Positions 43,755 through 52,993 of a DNA stretch of 64,000 bases are shown one piece after another; position 1 is the stretch's first letter, and the number at the start of each line of letters is the position of its first letter. Location of the stretch: NCBI GenBank assembly GCA_900111695.1, contig FOHD01000002.1, positions 275,705-339,704 on the forward strand. The letters run 5' to 3'. The stretch is from Olsenella sp. KH3B4 (GTDB lineage Bacteria > Actinomycetota > Coriobacteriia > Coriobacteriales > Atopobiaceae). The notes under the pieces are model-generated. The model was not told the origin of the DNA, ran no database searches, and saw only the letters and a list, made by a program, of their open reading frames with translations. The position numbers and the translations under genes were made by a program.

Positions 43755-44795
43755 ATGAAGCGAATTCTCATGGTGGCCACGGGGGGCACCATTGCGTCCA
43801 TGCCCGAGACAGACGGCACGGGCCTTGCCCCGGCGCTCACCGGCGAGGAGCTGGCAGGCTACGTACCACAGGCGCGCGGGCTGTGTGAGCTGGACATCGT
43901 TCAGCCCATGAACATCGACTCGACCAACATGCGCCCGAGCGACTGGAAGCGCATTGCGGCAACGATCATGGATGTCTACGACGACTACGACGGCTTTGTG
44001 GTGTTGCATGGGACGGATACCATGGCCTACACGGCTGCCGCGCTCTCCTATCTCATCCAGGGCAGCCCCAAGCCCATCGTGCTCACGGGCTCGCAGCAGC
44101 CCATGGCGAACCCCTTTACCGACGCCAAGCTCAACCTCTACCAGTCGCTGCTCTACGCCACCGACGACGAATCGCACGACGTGTCCATCGTGTTTGGCGG
44201 CTCGGTCATCGTGGGGACGCGAGCGCACAAGCAGCGCACCATGAGCTTCAACGCGTTTACCAGCGTGAACTACCCGCTGCCGGCCATCATTCGCAACAAT
44301 CGCATCATCCGGGAGGGACGAGAGGGAATGACCATACCCAGCCCCACCGCGGTTGGCGTGTCCGCGCGCGCCTCTCGCCCGCGCGTCTACGACCGCCTTG
44401 ACGAGCACGTTGTTGTGGTGCGTCTCACCCCGGGACTGGGCCCTCAGATTCTGGACGCGCTTGGACCAGACTACGACGCGGTGATTCTCGAGACCTTTGG
44501 CATCGGAGGAATCCCAGAGTGCAAGGGGGCCCACTTCGAGCAGGCCATCTTCGACTGGATCGACTGCGGCAAGACAATCGTGCTTACCACGCAGGTCTCG
44601 GAAGAGGGACTTGACCTGGGCGTCTATGAGGTTGGAAGCGCGTACGCCCACGAGCCCGCGATTCTCCGCGGCGATGACATGACCACAGAGGCGCTGGTGG
44701 CCAAGACCATGTGGGCCCTGGGACAGACGCGCAATCCGTCAGAAGTGGCGGAGCTCTTCTACCGGCCCGTGAACCACGACCGCGCAGCGCGGTAA
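43755..44795 (+). CDS. ansA: L-asparaginase, type I
   Basis: The 346-residue protein has both asparaginase threonine motifs, MVATGGTIAS at the start and VVLHGTDTMAYTAAAL, with TGSQQPM and ETFGIGGIPE further on. It lacks a signal peptide, fitting the cytoplasmic type I enzyme. It converts asparagine to aspartate and ammonia. It lies 66 bp after the amylase gene. Confidence 0.94.
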   Translation: MKRILMVATGGTIASMPETDGTGLAPALTGEELAGYVPQARGLCELDIVQPMNIDSTNMRPSDWKRIAATIMDVYDDYDGFVVLHGTDTMAYTAAALSYLIQGSPKPIVLTGSQQPMANPFTDAKLNLYQSLLYATDDESHDVSIVFGGSVIVGTRAHKQRTMSFNAFTSVNYPLPAIIRNNRIIREGREGMTIPSPTAVGVSARASRPRVYDRLDEHVVVVRLTPGLGPQILDALGPDYDAVILETFGIGGIPECKGAHFEQAIFDWIDCGKTIVLTTQVSEEGLDLGVYEVGSAYAHEPAILRGDDMTTEALVAKTMWALGQTRNPSEVAELFYRPVNHDRAAR

Positions 44796-44818
44796 GCCCG
44801 GTGGCTGCTGGAGGGGGG

Positions 44819-44857
44819 CCTGTGGCGTCGTTTTAGCGCCGCAGGGCCACTTCCCGC
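44819..44857. repeat. Third copy of the 34.6-kb hairpin repeat
   Basis: On the minus strand GCGGGAAGTGGCCCTG and GACGCCACAG match the spacer-spanning part of the tandem repeat at 34652-34690, with the inner six bases changed. It again lies between converging genes, which suggests a dispersed, possibly terminator-like element. Confidence 0.6.
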
Positions 44858-44877
44858 AACGACGGCCGGCGACGCCC

Positions 44878-45492
44878 CTACCCCAGCGACTCCTCGCGCC
44901 TGGAAAGCATCAACGTGACGTCAGCCAGCGCGGCAGCCGCCACGGCGAGCACCGCCCCCACCAAGCCAACCGCGCGAATCCCCGGACCGGAGACAACCAG
45001 ACCCCCAGCAAAGGTGCCAAACGCGATTCCCACGTTGAACGACAGCGGCTCGAGCGAGCTAGCCAGCGTGAGCGCACCAGAGGACTTCTTCGTGCCCACC
45101 GGCTCGGGGGTGAACGTCACCCCCACCGCGAGCAACGCGCCCAAGACCGAGCCCAGCAGCATGCGGGTGGCAAGCAGCACCCCAAAGCCCGGCGCAAACG
45201 CCGAGAGGGTATTGCCAACGCAAAAGATGACAAGGTAGACAAGCATGACGGAGTAACGCCTAAAGCGACCAGTCACAAGTGCGAGCACCGGCGTCATCAC
45301 CGCATACGGCAGGGCGAAGAGGCTGATGAGCTGGCCGGCAGTGGTAAGCGAGACGCCCATCTCTTCTGCCAGGTCCGACTCGATGCCAACCACGATGAAC
45401 TCAGAGCAGCCCAGCGCAAAGCCCATGAGCACGAGAAGGGCAACGCACAGCCGCGCGCGGCCCGGCGTAACGCCAGTGACGGTCTCTCCCAC
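44878..45492 (-). CDS. Truncated MFS transporter (internal deletion)
   Basis: I place the start at GTG 45492, after GAGGGG; the product is 204 residues. The first part (MGFALGCSEFIVVGIESDLAEEMGVSLTTAGQLISLFALPYAVMTPVLALVTGRF spans helices 1-2, then helices 3-4) matches the N-terminus of DHA1 drug/sugar efflux proteins. It jumps at about residue 135 to a segment resembling helices 11-12 (SSLEPLSFNVGIAFGTFAGGLVV). Full proteins have about 390 residues, so roughly helices 5-10 are missing without loss of frame. It is probably non-functional, though a six-helix protein is conceivable. Confidence 0.7.
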   Translation of the reverse strand: MGETVTGVTPGRARLCVALLVLMGFALGCSEFIVVGIESDLAEEMGVSLTTAGQLISLFALPYAVMTPVLALVTGRFRRYSVMLVYLVIFCVGNTLSAFAPGFGVLLATRMLLGSVLGALLAVGVTFTPEPVGTKKSSGALTLASSLEPLSFNVGIAFGTFAGGLVVSGPGIRAVGLVGAVLAVAAAALADVTLMLSRREESLG

Positions 45493-45665
45493 GAACAAAC
45501 CCCTCAGAAATCGACAGCAGCCGTGAAGCCTAGCACGCACGTTGCGCCGGTCGGCCAACTTCCCCCGAACTGCACGCACGTCTCGCAAAACGAGCGAGAC
45601 ACGGAGCCTCAGTGGCACCGCGCCTCGCTCGCCTGCTTCTCGCATACGCGACCAACGTGCCAACG

Positions 45666-46766
45666 CTACTTGACGGTAACGTCCGTCTCCATGATGAAAC
45701 CGAGATAGCTTGCCTTGTAGTAGGAGCTCACGTCATTAGGCACGTCGTACCAACCCCACCGCTCATCCTTGTTCTTCAAAAGCGCAAGGCAGTTCTCGGT
45801 ACCACCGTCGTTGTTGGGTTCGCCGCTTGCCCACGAGCTCCACGAGAAGTCATCACCGTTGACCCACTGCCACGAGTCTCCGTCACGGTAGCCACCAAGC
45901 CAGCACACGCGAACGTCGCTGCTGCCAATGGCATCCAGTACCTGCTGGTATTCGTCATCGTTGTGAATGACGGCAAGATAGCCGCCATTGCTCTCGCAGT
46001 ACTGTTTGGCTTCCTCCCATGTCACGGCCTGCTGGACAAGCTCGAAGTGATGCTCGATTCGTGGCTCGGCACCCTGGGAGACAACCAGATCGACAGAGCT
46101 GCCCGGGTCAGCGTCAGAGCCCGCGGAGACACTCTGAGAAACCACGGACCCCTCCTCGACACTAGAGCTGTACTCCTTTGTGACCTGGCCAAGCTTAAGC
46201 CCCAGGTCCTGCAGCTTGTGTGTGGCCTCGTCGTACGTCAGCCCGCTCAAGTCGGGCACGGTCACAGAGCTAGCCTCCTGCGCAGCGTCATCGCCGTTCT
46301 CGGACGCCGCATCGGCGGTGCTCGCAGCGGCTGGCTGTGCATCACTGCCGGTGGTTGAGAATGGCCCCAGCTTAAGCTGGTACATAGCAAACGCACCGCC
46401 AGCGCAGACTGCGACGATGGCGACGATCACAACCGCAACTACCCAGCCATGAGACTTCTTGGTGCGCTCCGCCTTGGTCTCCACCTCGGACGGCTGCGCG
46501 TAGGGGGCACTGTATTGCTGGGACGCGCTGTACTGCGGCGCACTGTACTGGGGAGCAGACGAGGGAGCTGCACCACCAAAACCCTGCTGAGCCGGCGTCT
46601 GCAGGCGCTGGGTCTCCGCCGCCGTGGAATCCGCGGCGATACCTGGGTTCACGCTCTCTGCGGCACCTGCCCCCGGCCTGGATTCTGCACGCTTGACCGG
46701 AGCGCCACAATTGGTGCAGAAGGCAGCGTTGTCATCAATCTGTGCCCCGCAGTTCGTACAAAACAT
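45666..46766 (-). CDS. Membrane-anchored zinc-ribbon protein with PASTA and C-type lectin domains
   Basis: The 366-residue protein begins with a zinc ribbon (C3, C6, C17, C20), continues with a Gln/Ser/Tyr-rich linker, and has one membrane helix (107-128). Outside lie a PASTA domain (about 167-231: VPDLSGLTYDEATHKLQDLGLKLGQV is its first half) and a C-type lectin domain (237-361) with WLGGYRD, EPNN (316-319, the mannose-type EPN motif) and WGWYDV. PASTA domains bind muropeptides and usually sit on kinases; here the kinase gene in the same cluster lacks one. I infer a surface sensor or adhesin that reports cell-wall or glycan status. The cluster function is unknown. Confidence 0.88.
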   Translation of the reverse strand: MFCTNCGAQIDDNAAFCTNCGAPVKRAESRPGAGAAESVNPGIAADSTAAETQRLQTPAQQGFGGAAPSSAPQYSAPQYSASQQYSAPYAQPSEVETKAERTKKSHGWVVAVVIVAIVAVCAGGAFAMYQLKLGPFSTTGSDAQPAAASTADAASENGDDAAQEASSVTVPDLSGLTYDEATHKLQDLGLKLGQVTKEYSSSVEEGSVVSQSVSAGSDADPGSSVDLVVSQGAEPRIEHHFELVQQAVTWEEAKQYCESNGGYLAVIHNDDEYQQVLDAIGSSDVRVCWLGGYRDGDSWQWVNGDDFSWSSWASGEPNNDGGTENCLALLKNKDERWGWYDVPNDVSSYYKASYLGFIMETDVTVK

Positions 46767-46796
46767 GACACAATCCCCTTTCTACGCTCAAGGCGA

Positions 46797-48140
46797 CTAT
46801 TTGCTCGTTCCAGAGGCGTTCGACGTTGCAACAACGACATCCGAGGGAGGTAGCACGCTTCCGTCCTCGCTCATCCGTCCAAGCTTCACGCGCAGTATGC
46901 GAGCAACGGACTCGTTGATGCGATCCTCTGTAATCTCGCCGCTGCCGACCGCGTCGAGAACGCCCTGGTAAGCGGCCTGTAAATCCGCCGGCATAAGCAC
47001 CATGTCGGCACCTGCCTCAATCGCACGCACGGCAACCTGGTCGCTCGAGACCACATCGGTCACGGCGCCCATACCCATAGAGTCGGTAATCACAATGCCC
47101 TCGTAGCCAAGCTGCTCGCGCAGCACGCCCGTGATAATGGTCGGGCTAATGCTCGCGGGGTCATCGTTGCCCGTCACCTGCGGACACGAGAGATGCCCCA
47201 CCATAATGAACGGCACTCCCGCGGAGATGCCGCTCTGAAAGGGAACCAGCTCCTCGGCAGACATCTCGTCCAGCGTCTTTTGAGAGTAGATGCTCGAGCT
47301 GTGCGAATCTCCCTCGGCGCCCCCTATCCCTGGAAAGTGCTTTGCACAGCACAGAATCTGGCCGTCCAGGAACCCCTTCACCTGGGATTCCACCATCGGC
47401 GCCACCACATCCGACGTTGAGCCAAACGAGCGCCTTTCCATAGTGGTGCTGCTGGTGTTCGCAATGTCTGCGTCGGGCGCAAAGTCCACGTTGAAGCCAA
47501 GGTCGGTGAGGTAGCCGGCGATATGATTGGCAACGTTGTACGCGTTCGAGGTGTCACCCGTAGCGCCCACGTCACGCATGTCCCCCACGTTTGCGATGTC
47601 AAAGCCGCTGTTGCCGCCAACGCGAGAAACCGTACCGCCTTCCTCGTCCACACAAAGGAACAGGGGTAGGCCCTCGACTTCCTGCGCATACGACTGGGTG
47701 TTCTGAAGCATCGCACGGGTTTGCTCAGGATCCTGCAGGTTCGCCGCAAAGTACACGACGCCTCCCACGGGCATCTGCTCCAAGGCAGACTTGGTGGCAT
47801 CGCCAGCCTGGACCACCTGTCCAACGCCCGTAAGCGCCTCGGGCCGCACCACGAAGAGCTGAGCCACCTTCTGCTCAAGCGTCATCTCGCCGAGCTTCTC
47901 CTGTACCTGTGCCTCAAGTTGCTCTTCTGGCGAGAGGACCGGAGCCACGTTCTCCGATGCCGTCTCAGCATCACTTGCGCCGTCCGCCTGCTGTGGGGTG
48001 GAATCCGAAGCACCACTCAACTGATGCATGGCAAAGAACCCGCCTGCCATTCCCAACGCCGCAACAAGAGCAATGGCCAGCACGCGCCTCCATACCGCAT
48101 GGTGCTTCTCGCCCGTCTTACCTGCATAGTGCTTTGCCAT
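46797..48140 (-). CDS. Surface-anchored GH3 beta-N-acetylhexosaminidase-like glycosidase
   Basis: The 447-residue protein has an N-terminal membrane anchor (about 18-38), a Ser/Asp/Glu linker and a GH3 catalytic domain. KHFPGIGGAEGDSHSSS matches the NagZ substrate-assist loop (KHFPGHG.T..DSH), with Gly-Ala replacing the usual His-Gly. GIVITDSMGMGAV carries the nucleophile aspartate. NagZ-type enzymes remove GlcNAc from muropeptides. The anchored form, next to a PASTA-lectin protein, suggests activity on wall fragments at the surface. It follows the DUF5050 gene by 29 bp. Confidence 0.9.
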   Translation of the reverse strand: MAKHYAGKTGEKHHAVWRRVLAIALVAALGMAGGFFAMHQLSGASDSTPQQADGASDAETASENVAPVLSPEEQLEAQVQEKLGEMTLEQKVAQLFVVRPEALTGVGQVVQAGDATKSALEQMPVGGVVYFAANLQDPEQTRAMLQNTQSYAQEVEGLPLFLCVDEEGGTVSRVGGNSGFDIANVGDMRDVGATGDTSNAYNVANHIAGYLTDLGFNVDFAPDADIANTSSTTMERRSFGSTSDVVAPMVESQVKGFLDGQILCCAKHFPGIGGAEGDSHSSSIYSQKTLDEMSAEELVPFQSGISAGVPFIMVGHLSCPQVTGNDDPASISPTIITGVLREQLGYEGIVITDSMGMGAVTDVVSSDQVAVRAIEAGADMVLMPADLQAAYQGVLDAVGSGEITEDRINESVARILRVKLGRMSEDGSVLPPSDVVVATSNASGTSK

Positions 48141-48169
48141 AGTTCATCCGTTCCTACTCGAACGACCCG

Positions 48170-50116
48170 CTACTTCGTATAGGTGTTCTGCGCCACTCCA
48201 TCAAGATCGAAGGTAACCGCAGAATCGGGGGCGCCGCCTCCGTTGCCACCGCCAAATACAATGAGATGATCGCCGCTGGGGCAGATTGCACTGGGGATGA
48301 TCAGCTTTGCCTGAAGATCCGCCGTGGTCACGTTTCCATCAGACCCAGCCATCACGAGCAAAGGCGTGAAGCTGTCGGAATCGCCAGAACTGGAGAAGCC
48401 GATTGCGTAGACCTTGCCATCGACAACGGCAAAATTGCTTTGGAGATGCAGCATGTCGGAGGACCGGCAAAGCGTTGCAGCATTCGAGCCGTCCACGTCC
48501 ATCGAGACGACATCGGCCCGATATGACGAGGACGAGAGATCCCTGACGCACGCATAGAGCTTCCCGTCCTGAACGAGTAGGCTCTGAACGCCGGTGTCCT
48601 GGTACGACCCAAGCTGCTTTGAATCGGACCCATCAAGATTCATCGAAATGAGGGCAGTCGAATACTTGAACGAATCACCGGATTTGCTTCGAGTGTTGGC
48701 AGCATAGTAGAGCCTGTCTCTGTCTACAAAGACGGGGACGTCCTCCGAGCCATCAACGGTAAACGACGAGAGCTTCTGCTGGTTGGAGCCATCCTCATCC
48801 ATGGACCACAGCTCGATAGTTTGCTGGGTACTGTCACCACGCCGCACGTCATAATCGAGAATGTAGTAGAGCTTCAGCCCGTACAGATAGAGCTGAGTGA
48901 TGGCACATGAGCCATTGGTAAAGTTGAAGTGCCAACCCATCGTGTCAGCGTCAGACGTGGCGTACAGCTCCTGCGGATTCGACCCATCGGTTCCAACCGA
49001 ACAGATTGATGCGCCAGCTCCCTTACCACTGCTGTGGTACTTAACGTAATACAGCGTATCCCCACTGACGTTGAGGCCATAGTCATACGACGTGTACTCG
49101 AAGCCTGTCTCCTTTTCGACGAGCAGCTCAGGGGAAGATCCATCATTCTTCGAACGATAGATGCCACCCAAGGTGTTCGAGTAGAAATAGTCATACGTGC
49201 CGTCGCTCGTGCCCCAGCCCGTGTTGGCGTAACCAGATGGCGTGTTGCCAACGAGGGCCGCAAGCGCTTCGTCGCGTTTGGCGGTCGCCGTTTGCGAGAG
49301 AGACTGGGCCTTGCCGTTGTCGTTGGGGTCCTTGGATGCCGCATCTACTGCAGCGGCAATCTGCTCATCCGTCACGTATGCCGGGTCGGTAGGAGTCAGC
49401 TGGACGACAGCGTCAGAGCCATCCGTGCTGTCCGCCCCGCCTCCATTGTTCTGGATGGCATCGGGAACCGAAGCGAGCGTCTCTATGGGGCCAGACGACG
49501 GCACCGATATTGTGACGGGCTTCTCGGGCACCTGATAGATAGACCCATCCGCCAGAATTGGCGAGGCCTCGACTGTGGCCTCGTAGGTACCCGGCGAGAG
49601 GGAGAGTCCGCCGCCATCTGCGTCAACATACACGGTCTTATCAACTGACTTGCCATCAGCGTCGGCACCCGTAACGTGCAGCGGAATGCGTGTGGCGTCG
49701 TTGCTGTAGTTGGGTGCCTCAACCTTTATCGAGACCTGGCGCTCTGCGTGATTGCCGTACCACCAGAGGCCAACGCCTCCCGCAACCACCACGGCAGCGC
49801 AGATGCCCGCAACCAGCACCCCACGGTGCTTTTTCCTGGGCTTTGGCGCAGCCTGGGGGGCACCGCTGTCGACAGGAGGCATGCTTGGCTGCACCGATGG
49901 CTGACGAACGGTTGCGGATGGCGACGGAGCTGGAGCTGCCGGCTCGGCAGGGGCAGCGTCAACCCTCTTGCCGCATGAAGAGCAGAACGTCGCGCCTTCC
50001 CGTAGTGGCGCACCGCACCACGGGCAGTGGCGGGCAGCATGCTCAATAGATGAGCCACATTCCGGGCAGAACGTTGAATCATCGGGTATTTCTGTACCGC
50101 ACTTTGGACACCGCAT
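48170..50116 (-). CDS. Membrane protein with double zinc ribbon and extracellular DUF5050-like repeat domain
   Basis: Start ATG 50116 has GGGAG upstream; the product is 648 residues. Two zinc ribbons (CPKC..CPEC at 3-20 and CPWC..CSSC at 31-48) precede a Pro/Ala linker and one membrane helix (99-120). Outside are a beta-domain (about 130-215) and, after a DUF-like helical stretch, six or so beta-propeller-like blades (NTLGGIYRSKNDGSSPELL, YYVKYHSSG, YYILDYDV, YYAANTRSKSG) of the DUF5050/TolB-like kind. I do not know its ligand. It follows the MacB-like gene by 80 bp and belongs to the zinc-ribbon cluster. Confidence 0.8.
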   Translation of the reverse strand: MRCPKCGTEIPDDSTFCPECGSSIEHAARHCPWCGAPLREGATFCSSCGKRVDAAPAEPAAPAPSPSATVRQPSVQPSMPPVDSGAPQAAPKPRKKHRGVLVAGICAAVVVAGGVGLWWYGNHAERQVSIKVEAPNYSNDATRIPLHVTGADADGKSVDKTVYVDADGGGLSLSPGTYEATVEASPILADGSIYQVPEKPVTISVPSSGPIETLASVPDAIQNNGGGADSTDGSDAVVQLTPTDPAYVTDEQIAAAVDAASKDPNDNGKAQSLSQTATAKRDEALAALVGNTPSGYANTGWGTSDGTYDYFYSNTLGGIYRSKNDGSSPELLVEKETGFEYTSYDYGLNVSGDTLYYVKYHSSGKGAGASICSVGTDGSNPQELYATSDADTMGWHFNFTNGSCAITQLYLYGLKLYYILDYDVRRGDSTQQTIELWSMDEDGSNQQKLSSFTVDGSEDVPVFVDRDRLYYAANTRSKSGDSFKYSTALISMNLDGSDSKQLGSYQDTGVQSLLVQDGKLYACVRDLSSSSYRADVVSMDVDGSNAATLCRSSDMLHLQSNFAVVDGKVYAIGFSSSGDSDSFTPLLVMAGSDGNVTTADLQAKLIIPSAICPSGDHLIVFGGGNGGGAPDSAVTFDLDGVAQNTYTK

Positions 50117-50196
50117 CAAGACTCCCATCCATCGGGGCACCGCGTTGGTATCTGCAATGCCTAACGCTTCCACTCCCTACAAACCCCGGCGAACCT

Positions 50197-52968
50197 TCAC
50201 TCAACCCTCAGCACCTCCACGGGGTCGCGCTCTGCGGCGCCAAGTGCGGGAATCAATCCGCTTGCCACGGCGATAGCAACTCCCCCACCCGCAGCAATCA
50301 ACGCTAACAGAGGTGTCACCACAACTGCACCGTCAGCCCCAATGTGAGCAACCTCGTCTGCGACCTGTGCAACGTAGCCCTCAAGCTGGGGGATCACAAG
50401 ACACGCAGCCGCTACGCCCAGCGCACTCGAGATTACGCCCAGCAAGGCGTTTTCCGTGAGAATCATCGAGACCACGCGGCCCTTGGAGAAACCCAGAGCG
50501 CGAAGGAGGGCAACCTCGCCACGGCGCTCCAGCGCGCTTACATACGTAACGCTAAAGACCAGGAATACCGCAAGACTCAATGCCACCACGAGTACTGCGA
50601 CCAGCACGTAGCCAACCGTCTGGACCACGCCTTTGACCTGATCGACCCATCGCTGGGCATCGCTCGAGCACGAAATCCCGTTCTCTCCGCTCAAGCTCTG
50701 GTTGAAGCTATCGACCGCATCCAGAACGACCTCGCGTCCTACGGTGCCACGCGGATATATGCGCAACCGTTGTGGCTCATCCTCGTTGACGGCGCCAAGC
50801 CACTGCATGTTCTGCGCATAGCTTGCGTTGAGCGTCGCCGGGGCAATGCCCTCCAGATATGCCGAGAAGTCCTCGTCGCTCATCTCTCGCAGCTGCTCCG
50901 CGTCTTCCTCGCTCAGGACAAGCTTGCCCGTGCTGTCCCAGCTTGCGGTTCCGTCGCTTTCGTATTGCTGAATAACGCATTCCACCTGCTCGGCGTTGAG
51001 CCCGGCCACAAGGCGTATCTTGGCATCCGACAGGCCAATACGTTGGGCAAGTTCGACCAACGGCGCCGAACTCGATTGCGAGCTGGCCATTCCCCTACTT
51101 GATGCTTCGTCTGCAAAGGTCTGGCCGGTGAACACATCTACGCTCGGCTCGGCAACCTGCGCCTGCACCACCCCGCTTGACCAAGAGTCCTCGATAAGCG
51201 CAGGCCCAAGCCCTTCTGAGTATCCAAGGGATCCGCCAAACGCAGCGTCCTCATACTGCGCGCTAGGTTTTACCACGCCAACAACGGTGAGCGTACGAGC
51301 GCGGTCCATCACGCTCGCCATGTACGTCGTGTCGTCTCGCCCATCCTCCCAGTGGCTTTCCTGCTCGTAGTAATAGTCTGCGGTTGGGACCACCTTGTAT
51401 GTGGTGCCAAGAATCTGTTCGAACGAGATGCTCGCCGGCTCCTTCAGTCCTTCCGTAGACCCGGTCGATGCCAGCTCCTTGCCGATGTCGCTGGCATCAA
51501 GCAAGCCAAGGGCATAGGCGGTGCAGTCGAGAATCTGACCTCGCGAGTTGGTGATGAGAACCACCTCGTTCTCGGCCTCGGGCATGCGACCGGCAAGCAC
51601 CTCATAGGGAGAGTCCCCCTCGGGGTTCACAACAACTTGCCTCATAAGGCGATATCCGTTGAGAAGGCTATCCACCTGACTCTTGGTTGCATCACCCGCC
51701 ACCTGGGCTAGATTCAGGCGGTCGCTGAGCACGGAGTTGCCGGCCTTGAGCAGCTGGACACCGTGTGCGTCGTAGAGATTGAGCTCGATACCGTAGTCGC
51801 GCTGCACATCAAACACTTGATCGGTAACGCTCGCGTTTGCAGTGATGGTGTTGTAGAGCACGTTGACTGTCTGGCCTGATAACGAGCCACTCGCGCGAAG
51901 CGTGCGCACCCCAGAATCGTCGACGGCAACGCCGTCAGAGACACTCCCGATGTCGTTCCCCGCCCCAGAAGAGTCAAGCGAGACGGTCTCGCCCACGCTT
52001 GCCACAAGGGGGTGCTCCAGCGTGGAAGAGGTCGTCAGTCCCTCCACAAGGCCAATACTCCCGAATCCGGCAGCTATCATCACCAGCAGTCCCGCAACGG
52101 CAAGCGCAATAGCCACAACAGAGATTGCGCTTCTACCACAGCGGTACCATGCGTGGCGAACGGCCATCGTCAGGGAAAGTTTTCGGCTTCTGCCAGCGGG
52201 ATGCGACACTTCCTTTGGAGCGGCGGAACCACGCTTCTTCCCACCTGCGTGCTTTGGTTCATTGGGGAGGTCAGAGACGATGGCACGGTGGCCTATCCTC
52301 ACAATGCGCGTGGCATATCGCATGGCAAGGCGTTCGTTATGCGTAACCACCACAACAAGTCGCGTGGCCGCCATATCTGCCAGAAGCGCCATTACGCGAT
52401 TGCCATTGGCTTCGTCGAGAGAGCCCGTTGGCTCGTCAGCAAGCACGATTCTTGGGTCCTTTACCAGGACGCGAGCAATCGCAACTCGCTGAGCCTGCCC
52501 TCCAGAAAGCGTACTTGGCTCGGCTGTCGCGAAGTCTTCAAGCCCAACCTCACAGAGGGCAGCTGCCCCGCGCCTCTCTGCGTCACGATCATCCTTCGCC
52601 GCATCAAGCGCAAGCCCAACGTTCGATGCAACGCTCAGATACGAAACAAGCCGTGGTTCCTGAAAGACGAACCCCACCATACTGCCGTGAAACGAATCCC
52701 AGTCAGACGCGGAGAAGCTCTTGGCGTCACTGCCGTTTACGATGAGCTCTCCCTCATAGTCCTCGTCCATGCCGCCCAGAATGTTGAGTAGCGTGGTCTT
52801 CCCACAGCCAGACTCGCCAAGGATGGCAACCATTCCGGGACCCTCAAGCCTGAGAGAGATGTCCTCAAGGACTACCGTGCTGGCTGCATCCTCCCCGTAC
52901 GCCTTCGAGAGACGACTGACGGCGAGGGTGCAGCCGTGGACAAGTTGTTTATCTGAGTCGTGCGACAT
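50197..52968 (-). CDS. MacB-like ABC transporter, ATPase fused to FtsX-type permease
   Basis: The 923-residue protein has an N-terminal LolD-like ATPase (Walker A GESGCGKTT 51-59, LSGGQ 154-158, Walker B IVLADEPTGSLD, H-loop VVVTHNE). A membrane helix follows (281-305), then a large extracellular domain of about 460 residues and three C-terminal helices typical of FtsX (about 780-915). MacB relatives drive lipoproteins, toxins or envelope changes by mechanotransmission, without moving substrate through the membrane. As one polypeptide with a very large periplasm-side domain it is unlike the two-gene Gram-positive versions. It is 25 bp behind a zinc-ribbon gene. Confidence 0.9.
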   Translation of the reverse strand: MSHDSDKQLVHGCTLAVSRLSKAYGEDAASTVVLEDISLRLEGPGMVAILGESGCGKTTLLNILGGMDEDYEGELIVNGSDAKSFSASDWDSFHGSMVGFVFQEPRLVSYLSVASNVGLALDAAKDDRDAERRGAAALCEVGLEDFATAEPSTLSGGQAQRVAIARVLVKDPRIVLADEPTGSLDEANGNRVMALLADMAATRLVVVVTHNERLAMRYATRIVRIGHRAIVSDLPNEPKHAGGKKRGSAAPKEVSHPAGRSRKLSLTMAVRHAWYRCGRSAISVVAIALAVAGLLVMIAAGFGSIGLVEGLTTSSTLEHPLVASVGETVSLDSSGAGNDIGSVSDGVAVDDSGVRTLRASGSLSGQTVNVLYNTITANASVTDQVFDVQRDYGIELNLYDAHGVQLLKAGNSVLSDRLNLAQVAGDATKSQVDSLLNGYRLMRQVVVNPEGDSPYEVLAGRMPEAENEVVLITNSRGQILDCTAYALGLLDASDIGKELASTGSTEGLKEPASISFEQILGTTYKVVPTADYYYEQESHWEDGRDDTTYMASVMDRARTLTVVGVVKPSAQYEDAAFGGSLGYSEGLGPALIEDSWSSGVVQAQVAEPSVDVFTGQTFADEASSRGMASSQSSSAPLVELAQRIGLSDAKIRLVAGLNAEQVECVIQQYESDGTASWDSTGKLVLSEEDAEQLREMSDEDFSAYLEGIAPATLNASYAQNMQWLGAVNEDEPQRLRIYPRGTVGREVVLDAVDSFNQSLSGENGISCSSDAQRWVDQVKGVVQTVGYVLVAVLVVALSLAVFLVFSVTYVSALERRGEVALLRALGFSKGRVVSMILTENALLGVISSALGVAAACLVIPQLEGYVAQVADEVAHIGADGAVVVTPLLALIAAGGGVAIAVASGLIPALGAAERDPVEVLRVE

Positions 52969-52993
52969 TGCAACGATGGAATCCGTGCCGAAG

